Assembly (NCBI RefSeq): GCF_963675165.1
Contig: NC_087377.1
Location: 13,388,198 to 13,452,197, forward strand
Length of the DNA: 64,000 bases
Direction: 5' to 3'
Source: Halichondria panicea
Taxonomy: Eukaryota > Porifera > Demospongiae > Suberitida > Halichondriidae
Shown: positions 1-12,075 of the stretch, one piece after another
How the letters are laid out: each line of letters opens with the position of its first letter
Numbering within the stretch: the first letter of the stretch is position 1
Made by a program: the position numbers and the translations under genes
Notes under the pieces: generated by a model
Told to the model about the DNA's origin: nothing
Databases searched by the model: none
Seen by the model: the letters and a program-made list of their open reading frames with translations, nothing else

Positions 1-257
1 CAAACACAGAATAAAATTGAAGTCATGTGTTGAGTTGATTCTTGTGCTAAAAGAATTGTTGTATTCTGTACCACACACCTAGTGCTTGGCGTATTGCTTC
101 ATGGGGTGTGGAAGTGCCGGGGGTTCGTTGTTAGGGGCTGGTTTAGGGGGGCGGGGTGGAACCATCTCACCAGTTCTGCATGGGGAAGAGAGAAATAATG
201 TATAGCACGAAGTTAAGAGTAGATAAGAGTGATTAGTAGTTATAGTAGTGTAGTATA

Positions 258-492
258 CAGAAGAACCTCGATTATTCGGACACCTTGGTTCCAAAGGAAG
301 ACCAGATAACTGAAAATGCCGGATAATCGAATTGATAAACCCACTTAATTGATAAAAATTGATAGTGCATGTGGGCGTCTGCGCATGCGCAGAAGATAAA
401 CATGCCTGCCTGAGTCTATGGTAACAGCTGTTAATTGTGCATGTACAGTAAGGGACACGCACATTTTCCATTGCCATGCAATCGAGGTTCTG
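258..492. mobile_element. Small pogo-like inverted-repeat element (MITE)
   Basis: The left end CAGAAGAACCTCGATT and the right end AATCGAGGTTCTG are near inverted copies. The 'gaacctcgattatycgga' motif resembles the ends of the better preserved element at 10626-11065. A TA lies just before the left end. The interior has no convincing coding capacity. The right-hand boundary is uncertain by a few bases. Confidence 0.5.
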
Positions 493-1754
493 GATAATCA
501 GTTGAGATTCTATACTCTAATATTTGAACATTGTGTCATCACTGATAGTAATTTGTTATTGCAGACATGCTGATTGCGTAGTTTCACACACAGGTCACTG
601 AGGTCAGTGCTATAGGTCAACAACTCTAATAAACTCATAGAATAATGACGTAGACGTAGAGTTCGGCAAATTCATAGAGCAGTGTATAGTCCAGTTGCTC
701 ATTACCCCAACCTAGAGATACCACCACCTTTTAATTCGTTGGCTTATTAATTTTACTTATGACAACTTTAGTTGTGTGCTAAGGAATAAACTAGCTTCCA
801 TACAATTGTAGTGGTAAACATTAAATACAGTTATTACGAATTCGAATTAAGAATTACGAGTCTGTGCCAGTAACTGCACGAGTGCTGCCTGCAGAATCAT
901 TCAACTTACGATTTAGGAGGGCGTGAGGGTGTGAGTGTATTTAGTAGTCCCGGACTGTCATCTGTCACTGTGGGGGATTTAGAGGGGAGGAGTGGGGTTT
1001 TGTCGTACTTATACGAAGTATTTGGTGTTGCCAAGCAAGAGTTCAACTCCACAGGGAGACAACCTGTGTGTATGTGTGGAGCAAAGAATGTGTCATTGGA
1101 ATGATTCTCGCCATTTTAGTAGCGTAAAAACACAACTATGTAGTGCATGTACAGGCACTTAAGCTCTCTAAAATTCAGCAGAATACAACTACTTCTTGTA
1201 CAATAATATAAAAATAGTGGGTTTGGCCATTTGGCAAATCAAGGCGGGGTCACCAAAATTAAAAATCACCAGTTTTACTTTCGTACTCAGCCCCAGTACA
1301 TTGCACAAGATCAGCATGATAATTATGATTGTCAAATCAAATAGTTCAATAGCCTCATTGAAGTACATTGTGCTGATGATAGTCCCTACATTGTTCAGCA
1401 TGTGAACTATAATTATTGTCTACAAATACTATAAGTGAGGTAACATACGTACTACACAGAAAGCTTGTGTGTCAGCAAATAATAAATTACATAACGGACA
1501 CTGTCAGGTAGGTGTACACTATTATAGCATGGCATGCATGGTTTCCTTAAGGAATACAATAAGGAAGCATACGTACATGAACATACAATGTTACAACACA
1601 TACATACCCAATTAGAGTTCATTAGGTGTCTGATCTAGGTACAAATACTCAGCATAATTATAACTGCAACCACTTGAGATACAAGACTCTAACAATAACA
1701 GCAACTGATAATACAAGGAAAGGCCATGAAAAACATCAGTGATAATCATCTAAT
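493..1754. other. Intergenic, no gene recognised
   Basis: AT-rich sequence with only short overlapping open frames on both strands (about 1189-1405). They have no domain, signal or splice context. I see nothing supportable here. Confidence 0.5.
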
Positions 1755-2028
1755 GTTTATTCATTGCAAAGTTCCTAAGGTCTGTGTTAGTTGTAAACAT
1801 GTTTTTGGTCAGAAACTTATCAAAATAGCATGAGAGGGAGTTCTCATTTCCATGATTCAATTATTGATGATGTCATAAAATACAAATTTCCTGTTTGACG
1901 TCATTAAATAATGGCTGACACCAGCAATATAATGGTAATTTTAAGCTGGCACTAAATGAGTATGCGGGAGGCTCACCTGAAACACGTTTGTAACTAACAC
2001 AGACCTTAGGAACTTTGCAATAAACAAA
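1755..2028. mobile_element. MITE with about 45-bp terminal inverted repeats
   Basis: The left arm contains TTGCAAAGTTCCTAAGGTCT and continues for about 45 bp. The same sequence recurs in reverse complement around 1985-2020 with only a few differences. The interior is non-coding. A shorter outer inverted motif (AGAGTTCATTAGG near 1613 and its complement near 2122) may mark a larger host element. Confidence 0.7.
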
Positions 2029-2221
2029 ATTTAAGATTTAACAGTTTATACAACAGCATGTATTGTGGTTGTGACCTATGCTGGACAGACCACCTACTAC
2101 GTTTTAAGTGGAGTTGCGTTCCTAATGAACTCTTGATATATACGTAGAGCACAAGGGGCTTAATTTTCGCTGTATAGTGAATCAGAATGTGTAATGTGGT
2201 GGCTTAGAAGACAACACACTA

Positions 2222-2652
2222 CCGTATAGCGGGTATATTTCGAGGGTATAACATTTTCGCGGTGTTCGCGGATTGAGCATGTACCGCGAAAATTTATATT
2301 GAATAGTAGGCGTGTTTAGTATTATTGACCACACCTATTGACAATGAAAAAGGAATCAAGAGACAAGGACGCCGGTATAGCCAGCTAGCTTACTCTACGT
2401 CTACTGTATCCCCTGACTATGCACACAGCAAACGTTCTGCTAGAGGTGGAGGACATACATTGACTTGTAATGCCTCACCGATTCTATTATTTTATACAGG
2501 CTAGGCCTGGATTCGAGGCTAACGGTGTGAGGTACAGCTGCATGTTGATGTGCGCATGTGCCAAAAGGCTGGAATTCAGACCACGAAAATAAAATCCGTG
2601 AAATCCTTCCATCCGCGATAATTTATACCCCTCGAAATATACTCGCTATACG
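2222..2652. mobile_element. MITE, CCGTATAGCG family, flanked by TA
   Basis: About 30 bp at each end are inverted copies (CCGTATAGCGGGTATATTTC on the left, its complement ending in CTATACGG on the right). TA dinucleotides at 2220-2221 and 2653-2654 suggest a Tc1/mariner- or pogo-type target duplication. Related elements lie at 47353-47703. Confidence 0.75.
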
Positions 2653-2855
2653 GTATATATATCACCTATATACACACAGCAACTTGTGATAAGTGGGAAA
2701 AATGTACGAGTGCAACACTGATCGACGTTTTGTAAAAACATTGTACATGAGGGTTAAGTGAAATAAAAAGGCAAGTTAAGGATGCATCTTAGGCTGTTAT
2801 AAAACAAAACTACGTATGTGACAATATCAATCTTGCTTAAGATAGCATTGGAGTC

Positions 2856-5800
2856 TCAAATATTAAATTCAAGAAAAAGCAGGCAGTGTATGCACCGACT
2901 GTACTCACTAGTCCCGTGAATAGTCATGAGATCCTTTGACAGTTGCTCTTCTCCGATCTTACTGAGATGATCAGCCAGCTCCCTCCAGGTTATTGGTTGT
3001 TCAGAGCAACTCCATTGGTTAATCACCTCCGTTAAACAACCAGCACTGTCATTGCAACATGACTCCTCAATCTAAGTTGAGATTAAGGAAACAAGTTACT
3101 TCCATTTTGCCAGTAGAAAACAATGGTAAATCAGGAAATTTATTTTACACTGAAAGAACATGTAGCTCATACCATCAACCTATTAACAAGAGTACATAAG
3201 GAGAAGAGTGTGTCGAACTACCGATACTTCTACACAAAAACTGTGCACAAAGTAACATGACTTTGCACGTGATGAAGTATTGTAAACTTACTAGTAATCT
3301 CTTCTTAGTAGATGTTAACCGTGGCGTTTTAGGGGTGTGGTAAATTAAAAAATTATATGTTAGCTAGCTAGTCGTTCGCGTTTAGCGATCAGAGCTACTC
3401 ACTGCACACTGATAAAATCATCTAAATAGAGACAATTTAATCCTCTTCACTTGCACTCTTCACTCACTATTAACAAATTCTGTGTGTTGCGTAATTATGC
3501 GCAAACACCATCAATTGCGAGTTGCTCACGTGCAATTGACAGGATATCACGTTACTTTGTGCACAGTTTTTGTGTAGAGGTATTGGTAGTTCGACACTCT
3601 CCTCCTTATGCATGTACTCTTGCTATATATCCATCTGTATACTCCTGCTCACACTTGCAATTGATAATCAACATACCTCTTGATGGAATTACGTACCTGT
3701 TCAATCATTGTCTCTGGCAGCCTCACACTCTCAGCAAGCTCCCTCCACTTGTGCTTCATTGACCGGATCTGCACCAAGGCCTGGTCAATGTCCAGGAGCT
3801 TGTCCACATCTTCCGGGGCTGAGTATGTTTGTTGGTGAGAGTACACTGTATATATAGTGGGTAACGAATTATTTATCCCAAGGAAATTAACTGACAATTA
3901 TAGAGTCAAATTACCATAACTCAAAACAACCAGAACAGATAATTCTACATATACAAAACACTTCTTGTTAATCACAATATTGGGGAAATATAAATATAAG
4001 CCTATACTGAAAGGAGAAGACTATCTTGTATACAACTATCAATACCATTGACAATGATTATTCAAAGCAATGACTCATCCACACAAACAGGCTCACCTGT
4101 TGGGCTGGCTGGGAGGTTGGCTGCCTTGGCTGATTGTTTCTTAGTGGCATCAACATCCACAGTAGCGTAGGTCACCTGATGTTGGTTTACTGCGGCAGTA
4201 CTAGTCGTGTTGTTTTTCTGGCTGGAGCTAAGGACAGCATAGACGACTGGCTCCAATGTGGCCTGTGGTGTCAAGAAACAAGCAGAGTAAAGAAGTACAT
4301 TTCATCATTGCTCTGCGTTTACACAAACAAAAGAATGCAGTGTGTACTGCCTTCAACTAGCACTCATTTCCACTAACTAACTAATTTGGTGCGGTTATAA
4401 TAATTATACAAACCTATAAGCAAACGCCCTATAAAGTCACAATAATCTCACTATAATGAATGAACACATGCACTCACCACATTACCCAGCTGCCCATAGC
4501 CAGGTAGCCTCTGAGTGCTCTGCAGTAAATAGAGTATAATGATTGAGTCAAGATAAATTCTTCGTACCTGTCCACTGTTCATTACACTGTATCCCTCTGC
4601 ATTGACACCTATTTTCTGCATAACAATATATATATATACAAATAATGGAGCTATAGGAATCCAAAAATCATATGCATACAAAAATGTATGTGTATAGTTG
4701 GCGAGGTTCACTATCTATACCTTTTCACTGTTGATGGTAACCTCATCGTAGGTTAATGAAGCAGGGTTCTATGATAAAAAATAATAAATCTGCAGATTAA
4801 ATTCACAAGTGTCAAACACACCAAATCATGAGTAATCCTACTGTAATCTTCTTCGTCTGCTACTGGAGGCTGGTACTACATTAAAGAGAGTTAAATATTT
4901 TGTGCAAGAGTTAGTAGAAAACCGTATAAGAGCTTTCTTAGGCCTATTCTGTTGTAGCTCACTATAAATATATAGCGCCCTTTAATAAAAGCCATGGACA
5001 TAATGTACTGAGACAATACAACTAAAACCTACATTAAATGTATCCATACTGTCATTTGATTTGAGTCTTATGCTCTCTGTGAAAAAAGTGGTATTACGTA
5101 TATATATAATAGTCATTCTAAACTCACCTTTTCCCATTCGTCTGAGAACTATCAACAGAACTATTGCTCCTAAAATGATGAGTAACAGGGCTACTATACC
5201 ACCAATAACACCTCCAGCTACAGCAGCAACGTTCCCACGTGTTACTGCCACACCTATACAAATCATATAGGTCATTATTATATGCAGTATATACATGCAT
5301 GCATGCAGGTATGACATTAAGAACAAAAATAAACTTATAAGTATGTATATAAGTTAAGATGTAGCTTACTGGGTTCATTTCTGCAGACAATCTCCCCCGT
5401 GTTCCTGTCCCACTCTCCTGTAGCTAGACAGGTGACAGTCATTATTCCCTCAGGGAACAGTCCACCGTCACACTGGAAAGTCACTTGTGTACCAGGAATA
5501 GCTGGTACTGAATGATCACTGATGGTGCCATTATGTAGTGGGGATAGTTGAGCTGTGCAGTTTATTGGAGGAGCTGGAGAGATGCATGAAGAATTATCAA
5601 TACAACTAAGACGTACTAACTCACTAGTTGTGGGATAAGATAGAGTAAGTGGTGTACACGCAATAGCCTCAGGGTCTGGATTCCATATCAATGTGCTGCC
5701 CTCACATGTCACCATTGTAACAGGAGATACATACCCAGTGTCACACTGGATGGTTACCATGGATCCTGGCAAACTGCTGGAGACTGGTCCAAAGGCTCCG

Positions 5801-6681
5801 TTCATGGGGTTGGTCAACACAGGACAGCCACCTGAGAAGAGGGAGTCCGTATTGTGTACATTGATTACATTCACTGTCAACTCACCAATCCTAAACCTGC
5901 ACCCAGCTGTTGTACTGTTCCCAGCACAGTTGGTAGCCACAACACTGACAGTGTAGTCCACATTGTATTGAGCAGTCCCAGTGACAGAAGTGGATGTGAG
6001 GACAGTAGCAGAGAGCTGGGCCGGAGGTGAGATAGTCACTGTGTAGGTGGGGTTATCTCTACTACCAGTCTCAGTAGGAGAATCCCACTGTACGGATACA
6101 CTAACTTCATTGGCTGAGCTGCTTGAAACGGAGTGTCTTAGGATAGAAGGTAATCCTGGTGGATCTATACATGTATATATATATACATGTTTATAGCTTA
6201 TGTACAGACAAAGGACGAGACACTTACCAACCAATTGGATCGTCGAAGATCCTATAGTGGTTAGAGTAGGCAGTGGGTCCACACAGGACACATTGATCCC
6301 ATTCTCTGCTGTTCTTGACAGAGTAGACGTTAAAGTAGTGTCGTTGAATGCAATCAGTGTTACAGTGTAACCTGATACAACATTGGCTACATTGAGACCA
6401 GAGGTTGTAGGACGGATAGTGATGCGATCCGCATCTGATGGTATCCATCTCAAGGAATCTCCAGGAGCAGTGCAGGTGAAAGTGACTGTTTCCATTGGAC
6501 ATGGTCTCTCCACACTCACTGAATATTGTGCTGTAAAGAAAATAGGCAAGATTTACCACCTTCATCACAATTCCAATCTTCGAAAAGTGATTATTTTTAG
6601 TTTGATACCATGTCCAGTGATAGCACTCCTAGAAGCAATATAGAATATGACCACAAGGTCGCAGTATGGCCAACGAATCAT
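2856..6681 (-). CDS. Ig-like/FN3/Sushi transmembrane receptor with tyrosine-motif tail and Death domain
   Basis: Predicted single-pass surface receptor, about 626 aa over 14 exons: 6609-6681, 6228-6530, 5886-6164, 5625-5831, 5370-5573, 5128-5253, 5033-5076, 4822-4875, 4721-4768, 4568-4615, 4478-4519, 4097-4262, 3697-3818 and 2909-3071. Every junction has GT..AG ends and all phases agree. Domains: signal peptide (1-24), Ig-like (25-125), FN3 (126-218), two Sushi modules (219-355), TM helix in the next exon (to 397), tyrosine-rich tail, C-terminal Death domain (about 532-626, split over two exons; WRELAESV and WRELADHL). ITIM-like motifs are LTYDEV (Y437), VVYAVL (Y484) and VTYATV (Y508). The ectodomain exons are all phase 1-1. 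The 3' end is uncertain: 2909 may be a splice donor, or reading through gives a stop at 2856. The signal exon is the least certain 5' part. The intron at 3072-3696 holds a MITE. Proposed role, innate or self-recognition signalling, is inference. Confidence 0.78.
3188..3625. mobile_element. MITE in the intron splitting the Death domain
   Basis: About 75-80 bp arms (3188-3261 and about 3546-3625) are inverted copies, including ACACAAAAACTGTGCACAAA. The element lies inside the intron between the two Death-domain exons of the receptor gene, so it need not disrupt the protein. The interior has no coding signal. Confidence 0.72.
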
Positions 6682-7292
6682 TTCAGCTAGGACACTGAGC
6701 TATAGCTACAATGTATTGAGTCTACAGAACACAGTCATATGCATTATTAAAGTATATTTTTATTTCCTGCCCAAATAAAAAATTATCTATCTAAAGTCTA
6801 TTTATAGACAATTTATTTTAGATCCCACACTAGAGTGAAATTACCAGTATAATTCCCAGGGAATTATATGCTTGAGGACACACATGACTCATGTTTCTAG
6901 TCTATATATATAGTTAGCCAATGAACAGTAAGATCTAGATAATGTGCATTTAGTATCCATGTCATGTTGCTAGAGTTAGCCACTATATTATTGTAGGGAG
7001 GCAGCTAGCTTGTTAATTCGTATCATATAGCTCTACTCTCTATATAGAGTCTCTTATATATATATATAGCTGAACGTACCTATACTAGATAGAGCCATGC
7101 TAATTATGAGCAAGCTATTTATAGTTAATTGCTAGCTAGCTATATCGGCAAAAAAGATTTGCAAGTTTTCTATATGAAGTAGGAAAATCCGATCAAGTAT
7201 GATGCCAATGTCAATGGTAAAAAAAGGCCCATTTAGATCTAGATCTAGATATTAAGTCATATTTTTTAACTCTCTGTGTTCAGGTAGTATCA
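6682..7292. promoter_or_regulatory. Head-to-head intergenic region (candidate bidirectional promoter)
   Basis: This 611-bp interval separates the predicted start codons of two divergent genes with related Ig-like and FN3 ectodomains. It is AT-rich, with palindromic runs (AGATCTAGATCTAGAT near 7236, GCTAGCTAGCTA near 7131). No clear TATA box or element could be assigned. The regulatory role is inferred from gene orientation only. Confidence 0.4.
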
Positions 7293-8334
7293 ATGCGTTG
7301 TTCAGCGCTACTCTTAGGAGTGTGCCTAATCATAAATGTGTCTGGTCTGAGGATCACCTTTACGTCATCTCTGCAATCAACAAACAGAATCTACTCTTGT
7401 CCGGGGGAGATTGTTACCTATGTCTGCAGTGGAAATGGAAGTGAAATGGACCTATATGCCCCACCATACGTTTCTTCGACCTTTCCTTTGTCGTATGACA
7501 TTAACGACACTCCGGGGTTAAAACTTGGTGGCTCCGGCCCTATTGTAACGAATCTTTCTTCGATTAGTCCTCTCAAAGCAAATTTGGTAGTGCAAAATTC
7601 ATCGTTGCCAGAGTTTTCTGTTCATTGTATTGTTCGTGCACCACATTCATCTTCAAAAAGAGATGAAACCCGGTACAGGCCTTCAGGTACAATAGAATCA
7701 GCACTTTAATACAGACTCGCAATCCACTTTATTGCCTGGGAGGGAGTGTATATAGTGGGGACATGCATGCATTGATTTGTATAAATTATACATAAGGCAC
7801 GGTCATTATATACTGCAGGTTTTCCTTTAGATGTGATTTCTCTGAGGACATTTCACGAATTTAACACTGCTGGTGTTACCTGGAGGAATAATGATGGAAA
7901 TTATGATCCTAGTCACTACACAGTCCAGTTATTTGCAAATAATACTCTGACTGAATCCACTGTTATTTCTGCAGAAAGCAATAGATCAGTAGCAGAATTT
8001 ACTACGTCTTTCAGTGGCACTGTAGATGTCTATGCAAAGATAACAGTGACGTCCAAGTGTAACCAGACATCTAATGGAGTTTTCACTGACACCTTTACGA
8101 TAACTAGTGCAAGTTAGTTGCTAATAATAATAATTATGGCTTTTCTGTCATACAAACATATTTTAAAGCTACATATTAACTACATGGAGTAGCTGTTCAT
8201 CTAATCATCATGTCTTGTGACCACGTACTGTTACTACTACTTCATTTATTCATTCAGGTACAACAACGGAGTATGTGTTCTGGTTACTCCTTTCAACTGC
8301 AACATTCGTCCTATACAGCAATAGTATAGTGTAG
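7293..8334 (+). CDS. Short Ig-like/FN3 cell-surface protein with C-terminal anchor, no signalling tail
   Basis: Predicted 254 aa in three phase-consistent exons: 7293-7686, 7819-8112 and 8258-8334. Residues about 1-19 form a classic signal peptide ending near VSG. An Ig-like domain with two cysteines follows (YSCPG ... YVCSG near residue 40). The second exon encodes an FN3-like module with several N-glycosylation sites. The third exon encodes a hydrophobic segment starting YVFWLLLSTA and ending six residues before the stop, so it is either a TM helix with no cytoplasmic tail or a GPI-anchor signal. The end of exon 2 could instead be 8106, since both GT sites give the same phase. The ectodomain start resembles that of the divergent receptor upstream. 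A decoy or adhesion role is inference. Confidence 0.68.
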
Positions 8335-8760
8335 GTGTATATCTCTGCTTCAAAACTACAGCCTATATATATAGGTGTGCTCAGGAGTGCACTCCTGGTG
8401 TACTATAAATATTTTTATTTTCATGTAGCAATATTTTTTCATAGCTGATTTACTGTGATGTCTTCTCTAATGTATAGCTATAAACATTTACGACTCTTAC
8501 ATTTCTTTATTTTGTAGTACAATCCTACACTCTATGTTTTGTGCATGTACACTAATGCAGTGAGCGAGGAGAAATTTTTTTCAACTGCATTGCTGCTGAG
8601 ATTCCTTGTGGGAGCGTGCTGCTTTCGATATTGAACTCTGTGGTAGATTGGAGAGTGTCATGAATGTGATTATTTATGGGGGGGGGGCTTTTTATATAAG
8701 TACTATGATATTATCCTATGGATACTAAAGATTATCACAGTGCATGATAATCATCAGTAT
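8335..8760. other. Intergenic, no gene recognised
   Basis: Region downstream of the small Ig/FN3 gene. It contains a nine-base G run near 8680 and a short imperfect hairpin around 8705-8765 (TATCCTATGGATACT / AGTATCCATGGGATA). No coding signal. Confidence 0.4.
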
Positions 8761-10143
8761 CCATGGGATAATGCATTTATTGCTTAGCAACCAAAATGCA
8801 GATTGAATTTGGGCATGCGCGACATGCGGTTGCTTTATCAACCAGAAGGATGCGTAGCAACAAAATTGAGTTTCTCCCAGTTGAAGACGAGTTTAAGAGA
8901 AAGAAAACGGCTAAAAGACAAAGAAATAATTAGACTCTAGAATCTTAACAGAAACAGCTTTACACATTAGCTATAGCTAGCTCGATCAGTTCAATAAGTG
9001 GGTGGGGCTCACTTACTGTGCAATTAATAATGACGTCATTGTTATTATGAGCATGCGCAGTGAGCTAGTGAAGCGAGCTGACAGTGATGTTACTCACATC
9101 TTCTTATGTACGGAATTAAGAGATATGAATTGTTGTTTTTGCACTGAAATTCAGAGTCATAACCCTCAAAATTTACCTTCTTCGCCCCCATGTTTTGTCC
9201 TCGAAATTTGGCTGGGGAAGTTGGCACCTATGGGTTTGTTTGTATACTCGAGGGCAGTTGTATGTCCAGATATGACTATGTTATGTATTATAGGATATAC
9301 CACAACTAGGAGGAGGATATAATTATATTTATTGCCTTTTAATAAGTGCTGACATCAGCGTTTTACATTCAAATTGCACAGGAAGTGACTCATCACCGAC
9401 TGTGCAGATATTTTTCCATATCGCACACCCGGAAGTATTATTGCACACTTGTTATTGCACACTAGGAAGTGATTCTTAATTGAAATGAAACGTTTTTCAG
9501 CAGAGAGATCAAGAAAAACAATAATTACACACTTATGATCATGCAATGCAATGTTTATCAGTCTCTTTTCATGTTTTCTGGTGCTCAGTAACTTCTTTGG
9601 TCTTTTGCAGTGAGGCTGAGGGTCAGGAGGTTGTCAGTGTTCAGTTTAGCAGTCATATTATTTAATGCATCTAACAGGCATCAGTGTTGGGAATGAGTGC
9701 TTTGAGCGGAATATTGCACATGTAGAAGTGTACTGCACCACCATTTAAGCCTGTTCAGGCTCTTGTAAGTAGTGTCACACTTTTCTTTTGCTATAGCGGT
9801 CCATGTTTCCTCCTCTGATACACTGGAGCATGATAGAAAGCAAGCACACACTGTTTATCCTTCAGAACTATACATTTTCAAAACGGGTTGCTGGTTGTCA
9901 ACGTTTTTCTTGTCTGTTCTCTACCAAATCTTTCAGTAGCCTTCTGCAAGCTCTCCTGGTGTTCTAGAGTCTTATTTCTTTGTCTTTTAGCCGTTTTCTT
10001 TCTCTTAAACTCGTCTTCAACTGGGAGAAACTCAATTTTGTTGCTACGCATCCTTCTGGTTGACAAAGCAACCGCATGTCGCGCATGCGCAGATTCAACC
10101 TGCATTTTGGTTGCTAAGCAATAAATGCATTGTCCATAGGATA
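8761..10143. repeat. Inverted duplication, two about 180-bp arms about 1 kb apart
   Basis: Sequence 8761-8937 recurs in reverse complement at about 9958-10143 with roughly 90% identity by eye. Both arms include GAAGACGAGTTTAAGAGAAA and AGGATGCGTAGCAACAAAAT. On the minus strand the right arm is open and would encode a very basic peptide (EDEFKRKKTAKRQRNK), so the arm may be an old coding fragment. The 1-kb spacer shows no recognisable gene. It could be the remnant of a DNA transposon or a foldback insertion. Confidence 0.6.
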
Positions 10144-10325
10144 ATATCATAATATGGGGTGCATATCCTCCTGTATAGTTGTGGTACAGTGTTTGCACAA
10201 CAGTTGTCCAGAGCAAATTAAGGCAACACAGTCAACAGTAGAACCACAGTTATTTTTTTAAGGTAGTCAGCTATGATATCCTGATCAAGCATAATATAGT
10301 ATGCAGTGAGATTAGAATACCACAA

Positions 10326-10616
10326 TGTGTGAGTATAGTTGTACCTGTAGATTGAAACATTTCTAAGAAAATATGCTGATACCATTGTGTAGGTGAATGA
10401 ATAAGCTACAACTTAAATTTGTTCAAAAAGACTTTAGTTCCGGAGATAATTGTTACGATCACCATCACAACAGTTTTCACCTATTTCCAACCCTAGCTAT
10501 TTCCCACCGTAACAACTTTTGGGGGAATAATGTTGTAGCTTATATTCATTCACCTACACAATGGTACGTGTATCAGCACAATTTCTTAGAAACATTCTGG
10601 TACAACTACTCACACA
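10326..10616. mobile_element. Foldback MITE with about 85-bp arms
   Basis: The left arm (10326 to about 10412) and right arm (about 10531-10616) are inverted copies. They share TGTGTGAGTA at the tips and GTGTAGGTGAATGAATA internally. The loop is about 115 bp and non-coding. The element ends about 10 bp before the next one. Confidence 0.78.
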
Positions 10617-10625
10617 TTTGTGGTA

Positions 10626-11065
10626 CAGTGGAACCTCTTATAACGGACTCTCTAAATAGCGGATCCCTCTGTTGTAGCGGACAGTATGCCTTGTACCAAC
10701 TGCTTTTACTATCTAACTAGTGTACTTGCAACCCCGAATAGCGGACACCTCTAAACTCCGGACAACGGACGTCGCCCTTGCATGAAACATGCATTTAGTG
10801 CAAGAATTAACCTCCTATAACGGACGATGGGTGTGGTTATAGTCAATATAGATCTACAAGAATGGCATTCCCTACCTGCTGCTCTACAGCAGTGCAGTGT
10901 GAGTTCAAGGATAAATACCAGTAATTTGGACCCCCATGTCATTGTCTCATTAAACACATTTGGGGTAATGTAACCTTATATGGTATAACCTCCCAATAAA
11001 GAAAACCTCCGAATAGCGGACAAAACCCCCTGCACCAACTTGTCCGTTATTCGGAGGTTCCACTG
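10626..11065. mobile_element. Pogo/Tigger-like MITE with TA target duplication
   Basis: The ends are CAGTGGAACCTC and GAGGTTCCACTG, with subterminal repeats of 'aatagcggac' and 'taacggac'. TA lies on both sides (10624-10625, 11066-11067). This termini and TA combination is typical of pogo-type elements. No transposase is encoded, so it would be non-autonomous. Confidence 0.8.
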
Positions 11066-11127
11066 TATTCTACTCTCCATAGACTGGGTGCTCTGACAGC
11101 ATACTTACTGTAACTAGCATCGTCCCC

Positions 11128-11238
11128 AGGCTTTACTTTTTCTTGTTCTTGTCTATAGCTCTCTCAATATAATTGAGCTAGAGATTATGGGAGGCACTAA
11201 AGAAGGAAATGATGGACGTGACAGAAAAAGTAAAGCCT
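11128..11238. repeat. Inverted repeat, 16-bp arms
   Basis: AGGCTTTACTTTTTCT at 11128-11143 and its exact complement at 11223-11238 enclose about 80 bp. It could be a tiny MITE. No further function is visible. Confidence 0.6.
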
Positions 11239-12075
11239 AAATCGCATGATCCACATACATTTTTATGAACGTGGGCGATATGTAGCCCACAATCGTGACG
11301 TAAGGTATTCTTCCAGAGTTAATAAGACAATGCTAGAAAATCTACCGAAGTACGTAAGGGCCAGACCTAGATTGAGCAGAGACCAAGCTCAGAACCCAGC
11401 ATAGGCCTGCTGACGATAACGATGACTATGACAAAGCTATTTAATAGTCTAGCTCAGCATGACAACTGAATATAGTTAAATAACTGATTCTAGGTAAAAC
11501 ACACAATCTAATACTAGTAAGTAGGTCACGTATAGGTAGCTAGCTAACAGCTTGCCAATTCCAAGTCTATGGCCATGACCGGACCACCAGCCCTGCACAT
11601 AGTTTATTAGCCATAGATCGAGGTGGGCAGTCAATGTCTACCTGCCCATGCTCAATTTCACCCTTCTACCATCACACGACACTAGTGCCGTCCAAACCTG
11701 GCAGGTACTTGCATGATCAATGGCCTCACCCTTGTGTGTACTAAGTGGCCGGTTCAAAGGTCGTACGCATGCGCAATGTTGAGTGCCTGCTTAGTAATGG
11801 AAACAGAAGCCTATCTCATAGATTGATGAATGATAGAAGGCATAAATATTATAGCAATACTAGTGAATTCTGGTTACGGATGGATACACATTTTGTTAGG
11901 TAGTTCTGAGGAGGGCTAACCACGCATGATAAGATCATCATAACAGGGATTCTGGGCTAGCTTATCTTAAGTAATCTTATTGGTGTTTTAATTAAATTGC
12001 TTTAATCATACAAAGTGTTAGAGCAAACCTACATGTGTAACGATACTTGTAAATACTACAGTCATAATAACTCAC
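11239..12075. other. Intergenic, no gene recognised
   Basis: No open frame with coding character on either strand. Nothing beyond short AT-rich palindromes. Confidence 0.4.

Noticed and set aside
79-477. 132-codon open frame on the minus strand
   Set aside because: It overlaps the inverted-repeat element at 258-492, reads low-complexity composition and has no domain or splice context.
9878-10216. 112-codon minus ORF as an active gene
   Set aside because: It coincides with one arm of an inverted duplication and has no start context. Kept only as a possible old coding fragment.
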